Source: GCA-003244245 sp050699975
GTDB taxonomy: Bacteria; Actinomycetota; Actinomycetes; Mycobacteriales; Pseudonocardiaceae
Assembly (NCBI GenBank): GCA_050699975.1
Contig: JBOHGH010000079.1
Location: 1 to 21,801 of the forward strand
DNA: 21,801 nucleotides
Reading direction: 5' to 3'
In this document: positions 14,144-20,521 of the stretch, one piece after another
How positions within the stretch are numbered: the stretch's first letter is position 1
Layout: each line of letters starts with the position of its first letter
Notes under the pieces: model-generated
Database searches by the model: none
What the model saw: only the letters and a program-made list of their open reading frames with translations
Told to the model about the DNA's origin: nothing
Translations under genes and position numbers: made by a program

Positions 14144-14884
14144 CTACCCGATCTTCTCTGCAGCCTGTTCCATGCGGTTCAGCTGGCTCACCACCGCCTG
14201 CCGGGCGGCCATCGACTCGTGCTTCTCACTGAACACCTCGGGGATCAGCCGGTACTCGGCTTCTATCTGAGCTGCCAGCACGTCCGCCTGATACACACCG
14301 ATGCAACATTCGAACACCTGTCCGACGGCGCTCTCCTGTCGTCTCACCAGCCGGTACTCCACGGTTGCGGGTAGCGGGAACACATACTTGTGAAACGCCG
14401 ACCGCATCGAGGTGATCACGAAACGCTGCTGCGGGGTGTCCGCGAGGAAGAACATCTCGGTCACCGCCGTCCAGGTCTGCCGCGCAGCCTCCATGAGGGT
14501 GATCGCCGGGATGTGCTGCCCGGTGAGATGGTCCGCTAGCACCTCAGTGCGTTCGTCGATCAACAGATCCGCCACGAAGCGGTCGGTGGCAACCCGCTCC
14601 GGCGTTCCGATCATGACGTTCTTCGGGTCGTGCTTGTGCGTGAGACCCTGCTCCACGAACGCCGGGACGCCGCCCACGGCGACGGCGTGCGGGTTGGAGT
14701 CGATGAGTTGCGCCACCTCGCTCAGTTGCTCGGCCGCGAGACCCTGGCCGATGACGATCGAGAGGGTCCGTGGCTCGCTGTGGTCACGCAGCCGGGACAG
14801 CAGAGCGGAAGCGGAGATCGTCCCGCGGTTGGCGAGGAAGGCCTCGAAGCGGTCTCCCACTACTACCAGCGCATTAGGCGGCAT
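14144..14884 (-). CDS. AfsA-like hotdog enzyme (A-factor/gamma-butyrolactone synthase family)
   Basis: A 246-residue protein. Residues about 83-216 resemble one AfsA hotdog unit: KHDPKNVMIGTPERV, ADHLTGQHIPAITL, MEAARQTWTAV and a closing QIEAEYRLI strand. Glu132 and Arg135 sit in MEAARQ, matching the E-x-x-R pattern proposed as catalytic in ScbA. AfsA/ScbA joins a beta-ketoacyl chain to dihydroxyacetone phosphate to start gamma-butyrolactone synthesis and has two such units; this protein has one, preceded by about 80 unfamiliar residues, and would need to dimerise. The ATG at 14884 has GGAG 7 bases upstream and overlaps the carrier-protein gene by 11 bases, implying tight coupling. A TTG at 14899 is a less likely start. 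It could instead be a dehydratase or thioesterase-like hotdog protein. Confidence 0.72.
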   Translation of the reverse strand: MPPNALVVVGDRFEAFLANRGTISASALLSRLRDHSEPRTLSIVIGQGLAAEQLSEVAQLIDSNPHAVAVGGVPAFVEQGLTHKHDPKNVMIGTPERVATDRFVADLLIDERTEVLADHLTGQHIPAITLMEAARQTWTAVTEMFFLADTPQQRFVITSMRSAFHKYVFPLPATVEYRLVRRQESAVGQVFECCIGVYQADVLAAQIEAEYRLIPEVFSEKHESMAARQAVVSQLNRMEQAAEKIG

Positions 14885-15176
14885 GGCTGTGCTCCACAAG
14901 TTCGTGTTCCCGGCCGGCGCCCGTCAGTGCTCGCTCGTAGGCGACCACCAGCGCACCTACCGATCGGGTGTCGGCGATCGTCACGTCCTCGCTGAACGGG
15001 TCGACTCCGAGCTCAACCTCCAATTGGATGATCAACCGAGCCAGTAAAAGCGAATTGAGCCCGAGATCATGCAACTGGTCGTCATCGGCCAGGTTGCTGA
15101 TTTCGTCACCGGACTCGCTCAGTAGCGCGCGGATTTCGTCGCGCACCACAGTGGGGACGGCAGATAGCTCTAGCAT
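14874..15176 (-). CDS. Acyl carrier protein
   Basis: A 100-residue carrier with a four-helix acidic domain. The phosphopantetheine site is Ser42 in HDLGLNSLLLARLI; the usual DSL is NSL here, a variation seen in stand-alone secondary-metabolite carriers. The protein would hold an acyl group as a thioester after loading by the ligase encoded two genes upstream. Helix II continues as IIQLEVELGV, followed by a typical VTIADTRSVGAL segment. A His/Glu-rich tail of about 20 residues follows the domain. ATG 15176 has GGAGG 6 bases upstream and overlaps the reductase end by 7 bases; its own end overlaps the AfsA-like gene by 11. No phosphopantetheinyl transferase is present in the window. Confidence 0.9.
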   Translation of the reverse strand: MLELSAVPTVVRDEIRALLSESGDEISNLADDDQLHDLGLNSLLLARLIIQLEVELGVDPFSEDVTIADTRSVGALVVAYERALTGAGREHELVEHSHAA

Positions 15177-15919
15177 GTGATACCTCCATCAACGATGATC
15201 GTTTGTCCTGTCACGAAGGACGAGTCGGATGAGACCAGGAACATCACGACGTTGGCCACCTCATCGATATGCGCGAGGCGCCCCAGCGGCGTACGTCGGG
15301 CGATCCGTTCCCGATTGCCCTTGGTAACCTCCGCCGTCATGCCGCTTTCGAAGAAACCGGGTACCACGGAGTTCACCCGGATGTTGAACGCCCCGAGCTC
15401 GCGGGCGAGGCTTCGGCTGAATCCGTCGAGGCCAGCCTTGGTCGCCGAGTAGACCGCCACACCTCGATAACCCCGAATGGCGTTGATGGACGACACGTTG
15501 AGGATGTGCCCCCCCTCGCCGTGCCGGCTCATGGCCCGCGCACAGGCCTGCGCCATCGTGATCGGAGCGGCGAGGTTGGTCATCACCAGCTCGGCGATCT
15601 GCTTGGGCGGCATGGTGAGGAACAGCTGCTGGCGCAGCACGGCCGCGTTGTTGATCAACAGGTCGATGCGACCGAAGCGGCGGGTCACGTCGGTGACGAA
15701 ATCCCGCAGCGTCTGCGGTTCAGTCAGGTCGGCAGCCGCCCAGAAGAAGTCGTTCTCCTGCTCGGCGAGGGTGTCTTTGACGAACGTACTGGCCGAGCGG
15801 CTGCAGGTGGCGACCTGCCAGCCGTCGTGCAGCAGACGCTGCACCATGATCTGTCCCAGACCGCGGCTGCCGCCGGTGACCACTGCGACCTTGCCGCTAT
15901 CAGATGTTTCCACGGTCAC
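15170..15919 (-). CDS. Short-chain dehydrogenase/reductase (FabG-like)
   Basis: A 249-residue classical SDR. The cofactor-binding loop is TGGSRGLG (15-22), NNAA is at 90-93, and the catalytic set is Ser144, Tyr157, Lys161 in NVSSINAIRGYRGVAVYSAT-K. The C-terminus has the VTGQTIIVDGG hallmark of the family. Position 40-41 (Ser-Arg after the second strand) suggests NADPH preference. It could reduce a beta-ketoacyl-carrier thioester, as FabG does, or a butenolide ring as in gamma-butyrolactone pathways; its place between ligase and carrier genes suggests a carrier-bound substrate. The GTG at 15919 overlaps the ligase stop as GTGA. Confidence 0.92.
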   Translation of the reverse strand: MTVETSDSGKVAVVTGGSRGLGQIMVQRLLHDGWQVATCSRSASTFVKDTLAEQENDFFWAAADLTEPQTLRDFVTDVTRRFGRIDLLINNAAVLRQQLFLTMPPKQIAELVMTNLAAPITMAQACARAMSRHGEGGHILNVSSINAIRGYRGVAVYSATKAGLDGFSRSLARELGAFNIRVNSVVPGFFESGMTAEVTKGNRERIARRTPLGRLAHIDEVANVVMFLVSSDSSFVTGQTIIVDGGITC

Positions 15920-17265
15920 ACCCTGTTCCTGATCTTCTTGAAGCGGTCGGAGTGCTGCGGCGTGGTGGTGACCTCGATGACGGCCGGGACCTTGAAAGGC
16001 TCCAGCCGGGCGCGGCAGTACTCCCGCACCCGGTGCCTCATGGCGCGTTCGTCCTCGCTCTCGACGAGTCGTACTGTCGCCTTCACGACCATGCCGACGA
16101 CGTGGCTCGGGCGGCCGGTGACGGAGGCTTCCGCGATATTCGGTATCTCCAGCAGAACGTTCTCGACTTCGCTCGGGTAAACTTTTTCGCCGCCGACGTT
16201 GATGATTTCCGTGCGGCGTCCCAGGATGCGGACGTACTCGCCGTCGGTCTCGACCATGTCCTGGGTGTTGAAAAAACCCTCGTCGTCGAACGGGGCCGGG
16301 GCGTTCAGATAACCGAGCATCGCCATCTGAGAGCGCACCCAGAGCACCCCGTCGATAATCTTGTGTTCAAACCCGGCGTTGTTGCCCAGCTTGACCCAGA
16401 GCGTGTCGTCACTCTTCGAGCGAGTGGGCAGGATGCCAAGCTCAGAGAGCCCGTAGGTCTGTTTGAACCCAACCAACGGCAGAGCCTCCCTCAGGCGCTG
16501 CAGGGTCTGCAACGGCATCGGCTCGGTGCCGTAGGTGATCAACTTGAGCGACCGGGTCGAGTGCCGCTCGTGCGCGCCGGAGATCAGCACCATGTTCAGG
16601 AACGTGGGGGTGGTGGGCAGTACGTGGACGTCGTGCGCGGCGATCGCGGCGAAGACCGCATCCGGCGTGCGTTGCGCGACCGTGACGACCGTGCCGCCCT
16701 GACTCAGGGTGTGCAGCAGGGTATTGACGCCACCGATGTGGTCCAGGCTCAGGAACGAGATGATCCGCCTCGGCCGCTTGGGGTCGCCGTAACGATCGAT
16801 CACCTTGTCGAAGTCGAGCACCGAGGCCTTGCTCCGCCCGCTCGTGCCCGAACTGAACAGCACCAGACCCGGCGTGCTGCGGCGGCGCAGCGAGTGGTAC
16901 AAGTCGTTCGCGGCGCGCTGGCCGGTGCGCTCGCCGTGGCGGCCACCCTGATCATCGACCTCGATCACGACCTCGACCTGGGCGACGTCGAGGAATTCGG
17001 CGCGCTTGGCGGCCGGCAGCGTGGTGAGCGGGACGATGATCGCGCCCCGTTCGATCAGCGCCAGAAGTCCGGCGCACACCTGCGGCGAGTAGGTTCCCTC
17101 CAGCGTCACGACCTCGCCCGCCCGTACCCCGCGGATGTCGAGGTAGTTCCGCCAGTCCTCGACCAACCCGAGCAGGTACTCGTAGCTGTAGGTCCGGCCG
17201 TGGGAAACCACAGCGTCGGCGTTGCCGAAAGTCGCTAACCGGCACAACAACGGATGCGTCGTCAC
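15916..17265 (-). CDS. AMP-forming acyl-CoA/acyl-ACP ligase (ANL superfamily)
   Basis: A 449-residue adenylating enzyme. The ATP loop is SSGTSGRSK (138-146), A5 is QTYGLSELG (269-277), A7 reads TQDMV (334-338) and the hinge region is GRRTEIINVGGEKVYPSE (349-366). The C-terminal lysines in RFKKIRNRV fit the A10 catalytic Lys. It activates a carboxylic acid as an acyl-AMP and transfers it to CoA or, more likely here, to the carrier protein encoded two genes downstream. At under 450 residues it is shorter than fatty-acyl-CoA ligases and resembles compact ligases in secondary-metabolite operons. The substrate cannot be read from the sequence. The GTG at 17265 has AGGAGA 6 bases upstream. It is the first large gene of the minus-strand arm. 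Confidence 0.9.
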   Translation of the reverse strand: MTTHPLLCRLATFGNADAVVSHGRTYSYEYLLGLVEDWRNYLDIRGVRAGEVVTLEGTYSPQVCAGLLALIERGAIIVPLTTLPAAKRAEFLDVAQVEVVIEVDDQGGRHGERTGQRAANDLYHSLRRRSTPGLVLFSSGTSGRSKASVLDFDKVIDRYGDPKRPRRIISFLSLDHIGGVNTLLHTLSQGGTVVTVAQRTPDAVFAAIAAHDVHVLPTTPTFLNMVLISGAHERHSTRSLKLITYGTEPMPLQTLQRLREALPLVGFKQTYGLSELGILPTRSKSDDTLWVKLGNNAGFEHKIIDGVLWVRSQMAMLGYLNAPAPFDDEGFFNTQDMVETDGEYVRILGRRTEIINVGGEKVYPSEVENVLLEIPNIAEASVTGRPSHVVGMVVKATVRLVESEDERAMRHRVREYCRARLEPFKVPAVIEVTTTPQHSDRFKKIRNRV

Positions 17266-17482
17266 TACTTCTCTCCTGCGATCTTTGGGGTCTCAACCAT
17301 GATTTGTGACCTGGAACCAAATCTAGGCGAGCCACGAAAGACCAAACAAGGAACTTTTAGAGGCCCTACATCTGCCACCCAGCGAGGGCACACCGCAAGC
17401 CATTCCATACTAGTAATTCACTCGGGCAATCCGTCTGGGGTGCCCGATCGGCTACCCTGTCCGGGCGCTCTCTTCGTGCAGG
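17266..17482. other. Spacer between the small peptide ORF and the ligase gene
   Basis: This 217-base stretch is relatively AT-rich and has no convincing gene on either strand. It should be the 5' leader or promoter region of the minus-strand operon. Part of an imperfect repeat (17438-17456) lies here. No clear hairpin plus T-run was found. Confidence 0.5.
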
Positions 17483-17522
17483 TCAGCCGAGCTCTTCGGG
17501 GGTGAGGGTGCACTCGGCTACC
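17438..17522. repeat. Imperfect direct repeat near the start of the minus-strand operon
   Basis: GGGTGCCCGATCGGCTACC (17438-17456) and GGGTGCACTCGGCTACC (17506-17522) share both ends and differ by a small change in the middle. The second copy lies inside the small peptide ORF. This could be a pair of regulator sites or residual duplication. Confidence 0.4.
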
Positions 17523-17539
17523 TCGATCGACTCAGCCAT
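17483..17539 (-). CDS. Possible 18-residue peptide, MAESIEVAECTLTPEELG
   Basis: An ATG at 17539 is preceded by GAGGA with a 6-base spacer, as strong as any ribosome-binding site in the operon, and opens a frame of 18 codons ending in TGA. The peptide is acidic with one Cys. An in-frame stop lies directly upstream, so no longer version exists. It is the first candidate gene on the minus-strand transcript, 217 bases ahead of the ligase. It matches no peptide family I recognise. It might be a translated leader that sets downstream expression, a signalling peptide or a peptide precursor; it lacks the runs of identical codons expected of an attenuator, and no peptide-modifying enzyme is nearby. 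It may also be a chance frame. Confidence 0.35.
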   Translation of the reverse strand: MAESIEVAECTLTPEELG

Positions 17540-17906
17540 GCTAAGTCCTCACGCAGTCCGTTGTTATTCTGCTGCGGAAATGTAGGCCGGTCACTGGCGC
17601 CACCCTCACTTTGCTGACCGTGTCCTTCGCTGATCGGTGCGGCGGGCGCGGGCTCGGCTGGCTGATCGGTGGGGCACTGGACCAGACCGAGCGGCCCTTC
17701 CCCGCACCGCGCCGACCAGCACGGACGGCTGCCGGTCCACCACACGGCGTAGGCGGCCTACCGCCGATGACGGAGGACCCGGCGCCCACCTGATGCGACG
17801 GTCGGTACAGAGCCAACTGCGGGGGGTGGACGTGGCTGAGCATCGGCTTGCGCTCGCGATCAACGGGCGGGAGCGACTCCTGGAGAGCCGGCTGGTGCCG
17901 TTCTCG
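17540..17906. other. Junction region before the sugar dehydrogenase
   Basis: From about 17590 rightward the base composition returns to the GC-rich character of the polysaccharide genes, so the right border of the biosynthetic block probably falls near 17540-17600. No complete gene is recognisable. A plus-strand frame ending in TGA at 17791-17793 has coding-like third positions and may be a gene remnant, listed separately. Both the minus-strand operon promoter and a plus-strand promoter could be here; no certain box was found. Confidence 0.45.
17575..17793 (+). pseudogene. Possible 3' remnant of a truncated polysaccharide-locus gene
   Basis: A plus-strand frame with no good start codon reads about 70 residues including VTGATLTLLTVSFADRCGG, GLGWLIGGALDQTERPF and a Pro/Arg-rich end. 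Its TGA overlaps an in-frame ATG of the next gene as TGATG (17791-17795), the kind of stop-start overlap used across this locus. Third codon positions are mostly G or C. One hydrophobic stretch suggests the end of a membrane protein. It could be the tail of a gene cut by insertion of the biosynthetic block, or an accidental frame; I recognise no family. Confidence 0.25.
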
Positions 17907-19202
17907 ATGCCAGACGCGCAGCCGACCCCCGGGAACGGGCACTCCCCGTTGAGATCAGTCGCGATCGTGGGACTCGGATACGTCGGGCTGCCGACGGCGT
18001 TGGCGCTGCTGGGCCGCTCGTCGCGGATCACCGGATTCGACATCAGCAACGACCGCCTGCACGCCATCGAGGCCGGCGACGTCGACCTCTCCGACCTCGA
18101 CCGGGTTCGGCTGGCCGCGGCCAGCCGAGATGAGAGCTTCCAACTCACCAGCCATAGCGCCGAGCTGGCCCATTCCGACGCCGTGATCATCTGCGTCCCC
18201 ACCCCGGTGGACTCCCACCACATCCCGGATCTCGCCGCCCTGCAGCGGGCCTGCCAGACCGTCGTCGAGCACGCCCATCCGGGACAGACGATCATCCTGA
18301 CCTCGACCAGCTTCGCCGGCACCACACGGCAGCTGCTCGTCGAGCCCCTCCAGCAGCGCGGCCTGACGGTGGGCACGGACGTCTACGTCGCCTTCAGCCC
18401 GGAGCGCATCGACCCCGGCAACCCTGACCACGTCCAACGGGAGACGCCCCGGGTGGTGGGCGGGGCCACTGCCGAGTGCGGCAACCGGGCAGCGCGGGTG
18501 ATCGGGCAGCTGACCGACTCGGTGTACCTGGTGACCTCTCCCGAGGCCGCCGAGCTGACCAAGCTCTACGAGAACATCTTCCGTGCGGTCACCCTCGCGC
18601 TGGCCAACGAATTCGCCGACGTGTGCGGCACGCTGGGACTGGATCCGATCGAGGTGACCCTGGCGGCAGCCACCAAGCCCTACGGCTTCCTCGGGACATT
18701 TCCCGGGCCCGGGGTGGGCGGGCACTGCATCCCGTGCGATCCGCACTACCTGCTGTGGCAGCTGCGCGGGCGTAACCGGCCGACCCCGCTGATCGAGCAG
18801 GCCATGCAGTCGATCCACGCGCGGCCGGCCCGGGTCGTCGAGCGCGCCGCCGAGGTGCTCGCCGCCGACGGTCGCTCGCTGGCCGGCGCCAGGGTGATCG
18901 TCGTCGGCGCCAGCTACAAGGCCGGGGTCTGCGACGTCCGGGAATCGCCGGCACTGCCGATCATCGACGGACTCGCCGAACGCGGCGCGGACGTCCAGTA
19001 CCACGACCCGCTGGCGCCGGTCATCCGGACCCCGCAAGGCCATCTGATGTGCAGCATCGGAGCGCCCAGCGGAGCCGACTGGGATCTGGCGATCATCCAC
19101 GTGCTGCACCCGGGGGAGAGCACCGACTGGATCGCTGACTGCCCGCGGATTCTCGACGCGACATACCAGTTCAACGGCGCAACGCACGGCAACGTGGTGT
19201 GA
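17907..19202 (+). CDS. Nucleotide-sugar 6-dehydrogenase (UDP-glucose/UDP-HexNAc dehydrogenase family)
   Basis: A 431-residue enzyme that oxidises C6 of a UDP-sugar to a carboxylate in two NAD-dependent steps. The N-terminal Rossmann motif is VGLGYVGLP (21-29). The central domain has ELTKLYENIFRAVTLALANE (Lys219, Asn223) and catalytic Cys274 in GVGGHCIPCDP. The C-terminal domain has GASYKAGVCDVRESP (334-348). The sequence around the Cys and helix 'NIFRAVTLALANE' is closer to the UDP-N-acetylhexosamine dehydrogenases (WecC/WbpA) than to UDP-glucose dehydrogenases, but substrate is not certain. ATG 17907 gives the usual N-terminal length yet lacks a good ribosome site; ATG 17793 (38 more residues) and GTG 17832 are alternatives. 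It supplies a uronic acid for the polysaccharide and overlaps the next gene. Confidence 0.9.
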   Translation: MPDAQPTPGNGHSPLRSVAIVGLGYVGLPTALALLGRSSRITGFDISNDRLHAIEAGDVDLSDLDRVRLAAASRDESFQLTSHSAELAHSDAVIICVPTPVDSHHIPDLAALQRACQTVVEHAHPGQTIILTSTSFAGTTRQLLVEPLQQRGLTVGTDVYVAFSPERIDPGNPDHVQRETPRVVGGATAECGNRAARVIGQLTDSVYLVTSPEAAELTKLYENIFRAVTLALANEFADVCGTLGLDPIEVTLAAATKPYGFLGTFPGPGVGGHCIPCDPHYLLWQLRGRNRPTPLIEQAMQSIHARPARVVERAAEVLAADGRSLAGARVIVVGASYKAGVCDVRESPALPIIDGLAERGADVQYHDPLAPVIRTPQGHLMCSIGAPSGADWDLAIIHVLHPGESTDWIADCPRILDATYQFNGATHGNVV

Positions 19203-19210
19203 GGGTTGCG

Positions 19211-20521
19211 ATGATCGACACCTCGACACCGGCCGTCATTCTCAAGCTCGACCGCAACGTCATGCACCACGGCGGCCTGGGTGCGATCCGCAGCCTGGGG
19301 CGGCTGGGCGTGCCGGTCTACGGCGTGCACGAGGACCCGTTGGCGCCGGCAGCCAACTCGCGCTACCTGCACGGCCGGTGGATCTGGCAGCCACCCGCCG
19401 GCGATGTCGAACGGGTGCGGGCCGGGCTGGTGACGCTCGCGCAGCGGATCGGCCGCCCCGCCGTGCTCATCCCCACCGATGATGCCGGTGCGATCTTCCT
19501 CGCCGAGCACGGCGCGGACCTGAGGCGCGACTTCCTGTTCCCCGACCCGCCCTGCGATCTCCCCCGCCGGCTGGCCGGCAAGTACACCCTGTACCAACTG
19601 TGCCGCGAGCTTGGTGTGCCCTGCGTCGCCACCACCCTGCCGGGATCGGCCGCCGAGGCGCAGGACTTCGCCGACCGGGTCGGGTTCCCGCTGATCGCCA
19701 AGCTCGCCTCGCCGTGGCTGACCGCCGGTGCACCAGGACTGCGGAGCACGTCGGTGGTCCGCACTCGACAAGAGCTCGGGCACGCCTACCGGGCCTGCGC
19801 CGGGCAGCCCGGAGCGGCCCTGATGCTGCAGGAGTACATCCCGCACCGGGCCGGCCAGGACTACTTCTTCCACGGCTACTGCGACACAAGCTCGCGCTGC
19901 CGGCCCGCTTTCGTCGGGATCAAGGAACGCTCCTACCCGGCACACGCCGGGCTGACCAGCCTCGGGCGCTGGGTGGACAACCCAGACCTGCACCGCCAGG
20001 CCACCGAGTTGGTGAACCGCCTGGGGTTTCGGGGCATCGTCGACCTCGACTACCGAGCCGATCCCCGGGACGGCCAATACAAGCTGCTGGACTTCAATCC
20101 CAGGCTGGGCGCACAGTTCCGCCTTTTCCAGGACACCGCCGGGGTCGACGTGGTGGTGGCGGCACACCTGGACCTGACCGGCCGGGAAATCCCGCCTGGC
20201 GCGCCACACATCGGCCGCCGCTTCCTCGTCGAGAACTACGACCCGATCGCAGCGCTTCGCTACCGCAGTGACGGCCTCGACCTGAAGTCCTGGGTGGCGT
20301 CGGTGCGCCGGGCCGACGAGTTGGCCTGGTTCGCCCGTGATGATCTCGCGCCGTTCGGGCTGATGTGCCTACGCATGGGATGGCGGGCCATGACCCGACC
20401 GCTGCACCTGCGCGGCTCCGACCCTGGCGGGCCACCCCGCTACCGGGCAGGCCGCAGCACGCACCAGAGCGCAACCCAACCGATCACCACGCAACGACCT
20501 GCACGAAAGGCACTGACATGA
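19211..20521 (+). CDS. ATP-grasp carboxylate-amine ligase
   Basis: A 436-residue ATP-grasp enzyme. The N-terminal preATP-grasp part starts AVILKLDRNVMHHGGLGAIR. Lys124 and Lys164 (FPLIAKLAS) should bind ATP, QEYIP (207-211) is the hinge, and LDFNPRLG (293-300) supplies the metal-binding Asp and Asn. Such enzymes form amide or peptide bonds through acyl phosphates. Between a sugar-6-dehydrogenase and a flavoenzyme, it may amidate a uronic acid carboxylate or build an amino-acid substituent on the glycan; this is inference. ATG 19211 is preferred because GAGG lies 6 bases upstream; GTG 19199, which overlaps the dehydrogenase stop, would add four residues. The last 35 residues are a basic, Thr/Pro-rich tail. 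Its TGA overlaps the next ATG. Confidence 0.85.
   Translation: MIDTSTPAVILKLDRNVMHHGGLGAIRSLGRLGVPVYGVHEDPLAPAANSRYLHGRWIWQPPAGDVERVRAGLVTLAQRIGRPAVLIPTDDAGAIFLAEHGADLRRDFLFPDPPCDLPRRLAGKYTLYQLCRELGVPCVATTLPGSAAEAQDFADRVGFPLIAKLASPWLTAGAPGLRSTSVVRTRQELGHAYRACAGQPGAALMLQEYIPHRAGQDYFFHGYCDTSSRCRPAFVGIKERSYPAHAGLTSLGRWVDNPDLHRQATELVNRLGFRGIVDLDYRADPRDGQYKLLDFNPRLGAQFRLFQDTAGVDVVVAAHLDLTGREIPPGAPHIGRRFLVENYDPIAALRYRSDGLDLKSWVASVRRADELAWFARDDLAPFGLMCLRMGWRAMTRPLHLRGSDPGGPPRYRAGRSTHQSATQPITTQRPARKALT

Noticed and set aside
15904..17238. Plus-strand open frame of 444 codons opposite the AMP ligase
   Set aside because: The minus strand holds a complete adenylating enzyme with A3 to A10 motifs; the opposite frame is rich in Arg, Val, Gln and Asp with no family pattern.
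3881..17600. Direct repeats flanking the biosynthetic block as an attachment site
   Set aside because: The sequences near 3881-3950 and 17440-17600 were compared by eye and share no exact repeat of useful length, so no integration site is claimed.
17955..20209. Two minus-strand open frames of over 420 codons opposite the sugar dehydrogenase and ATP-grasp genes
   Set aside because: Both are shadows of well-supported plus-strand genes and have no recognisable motifs.
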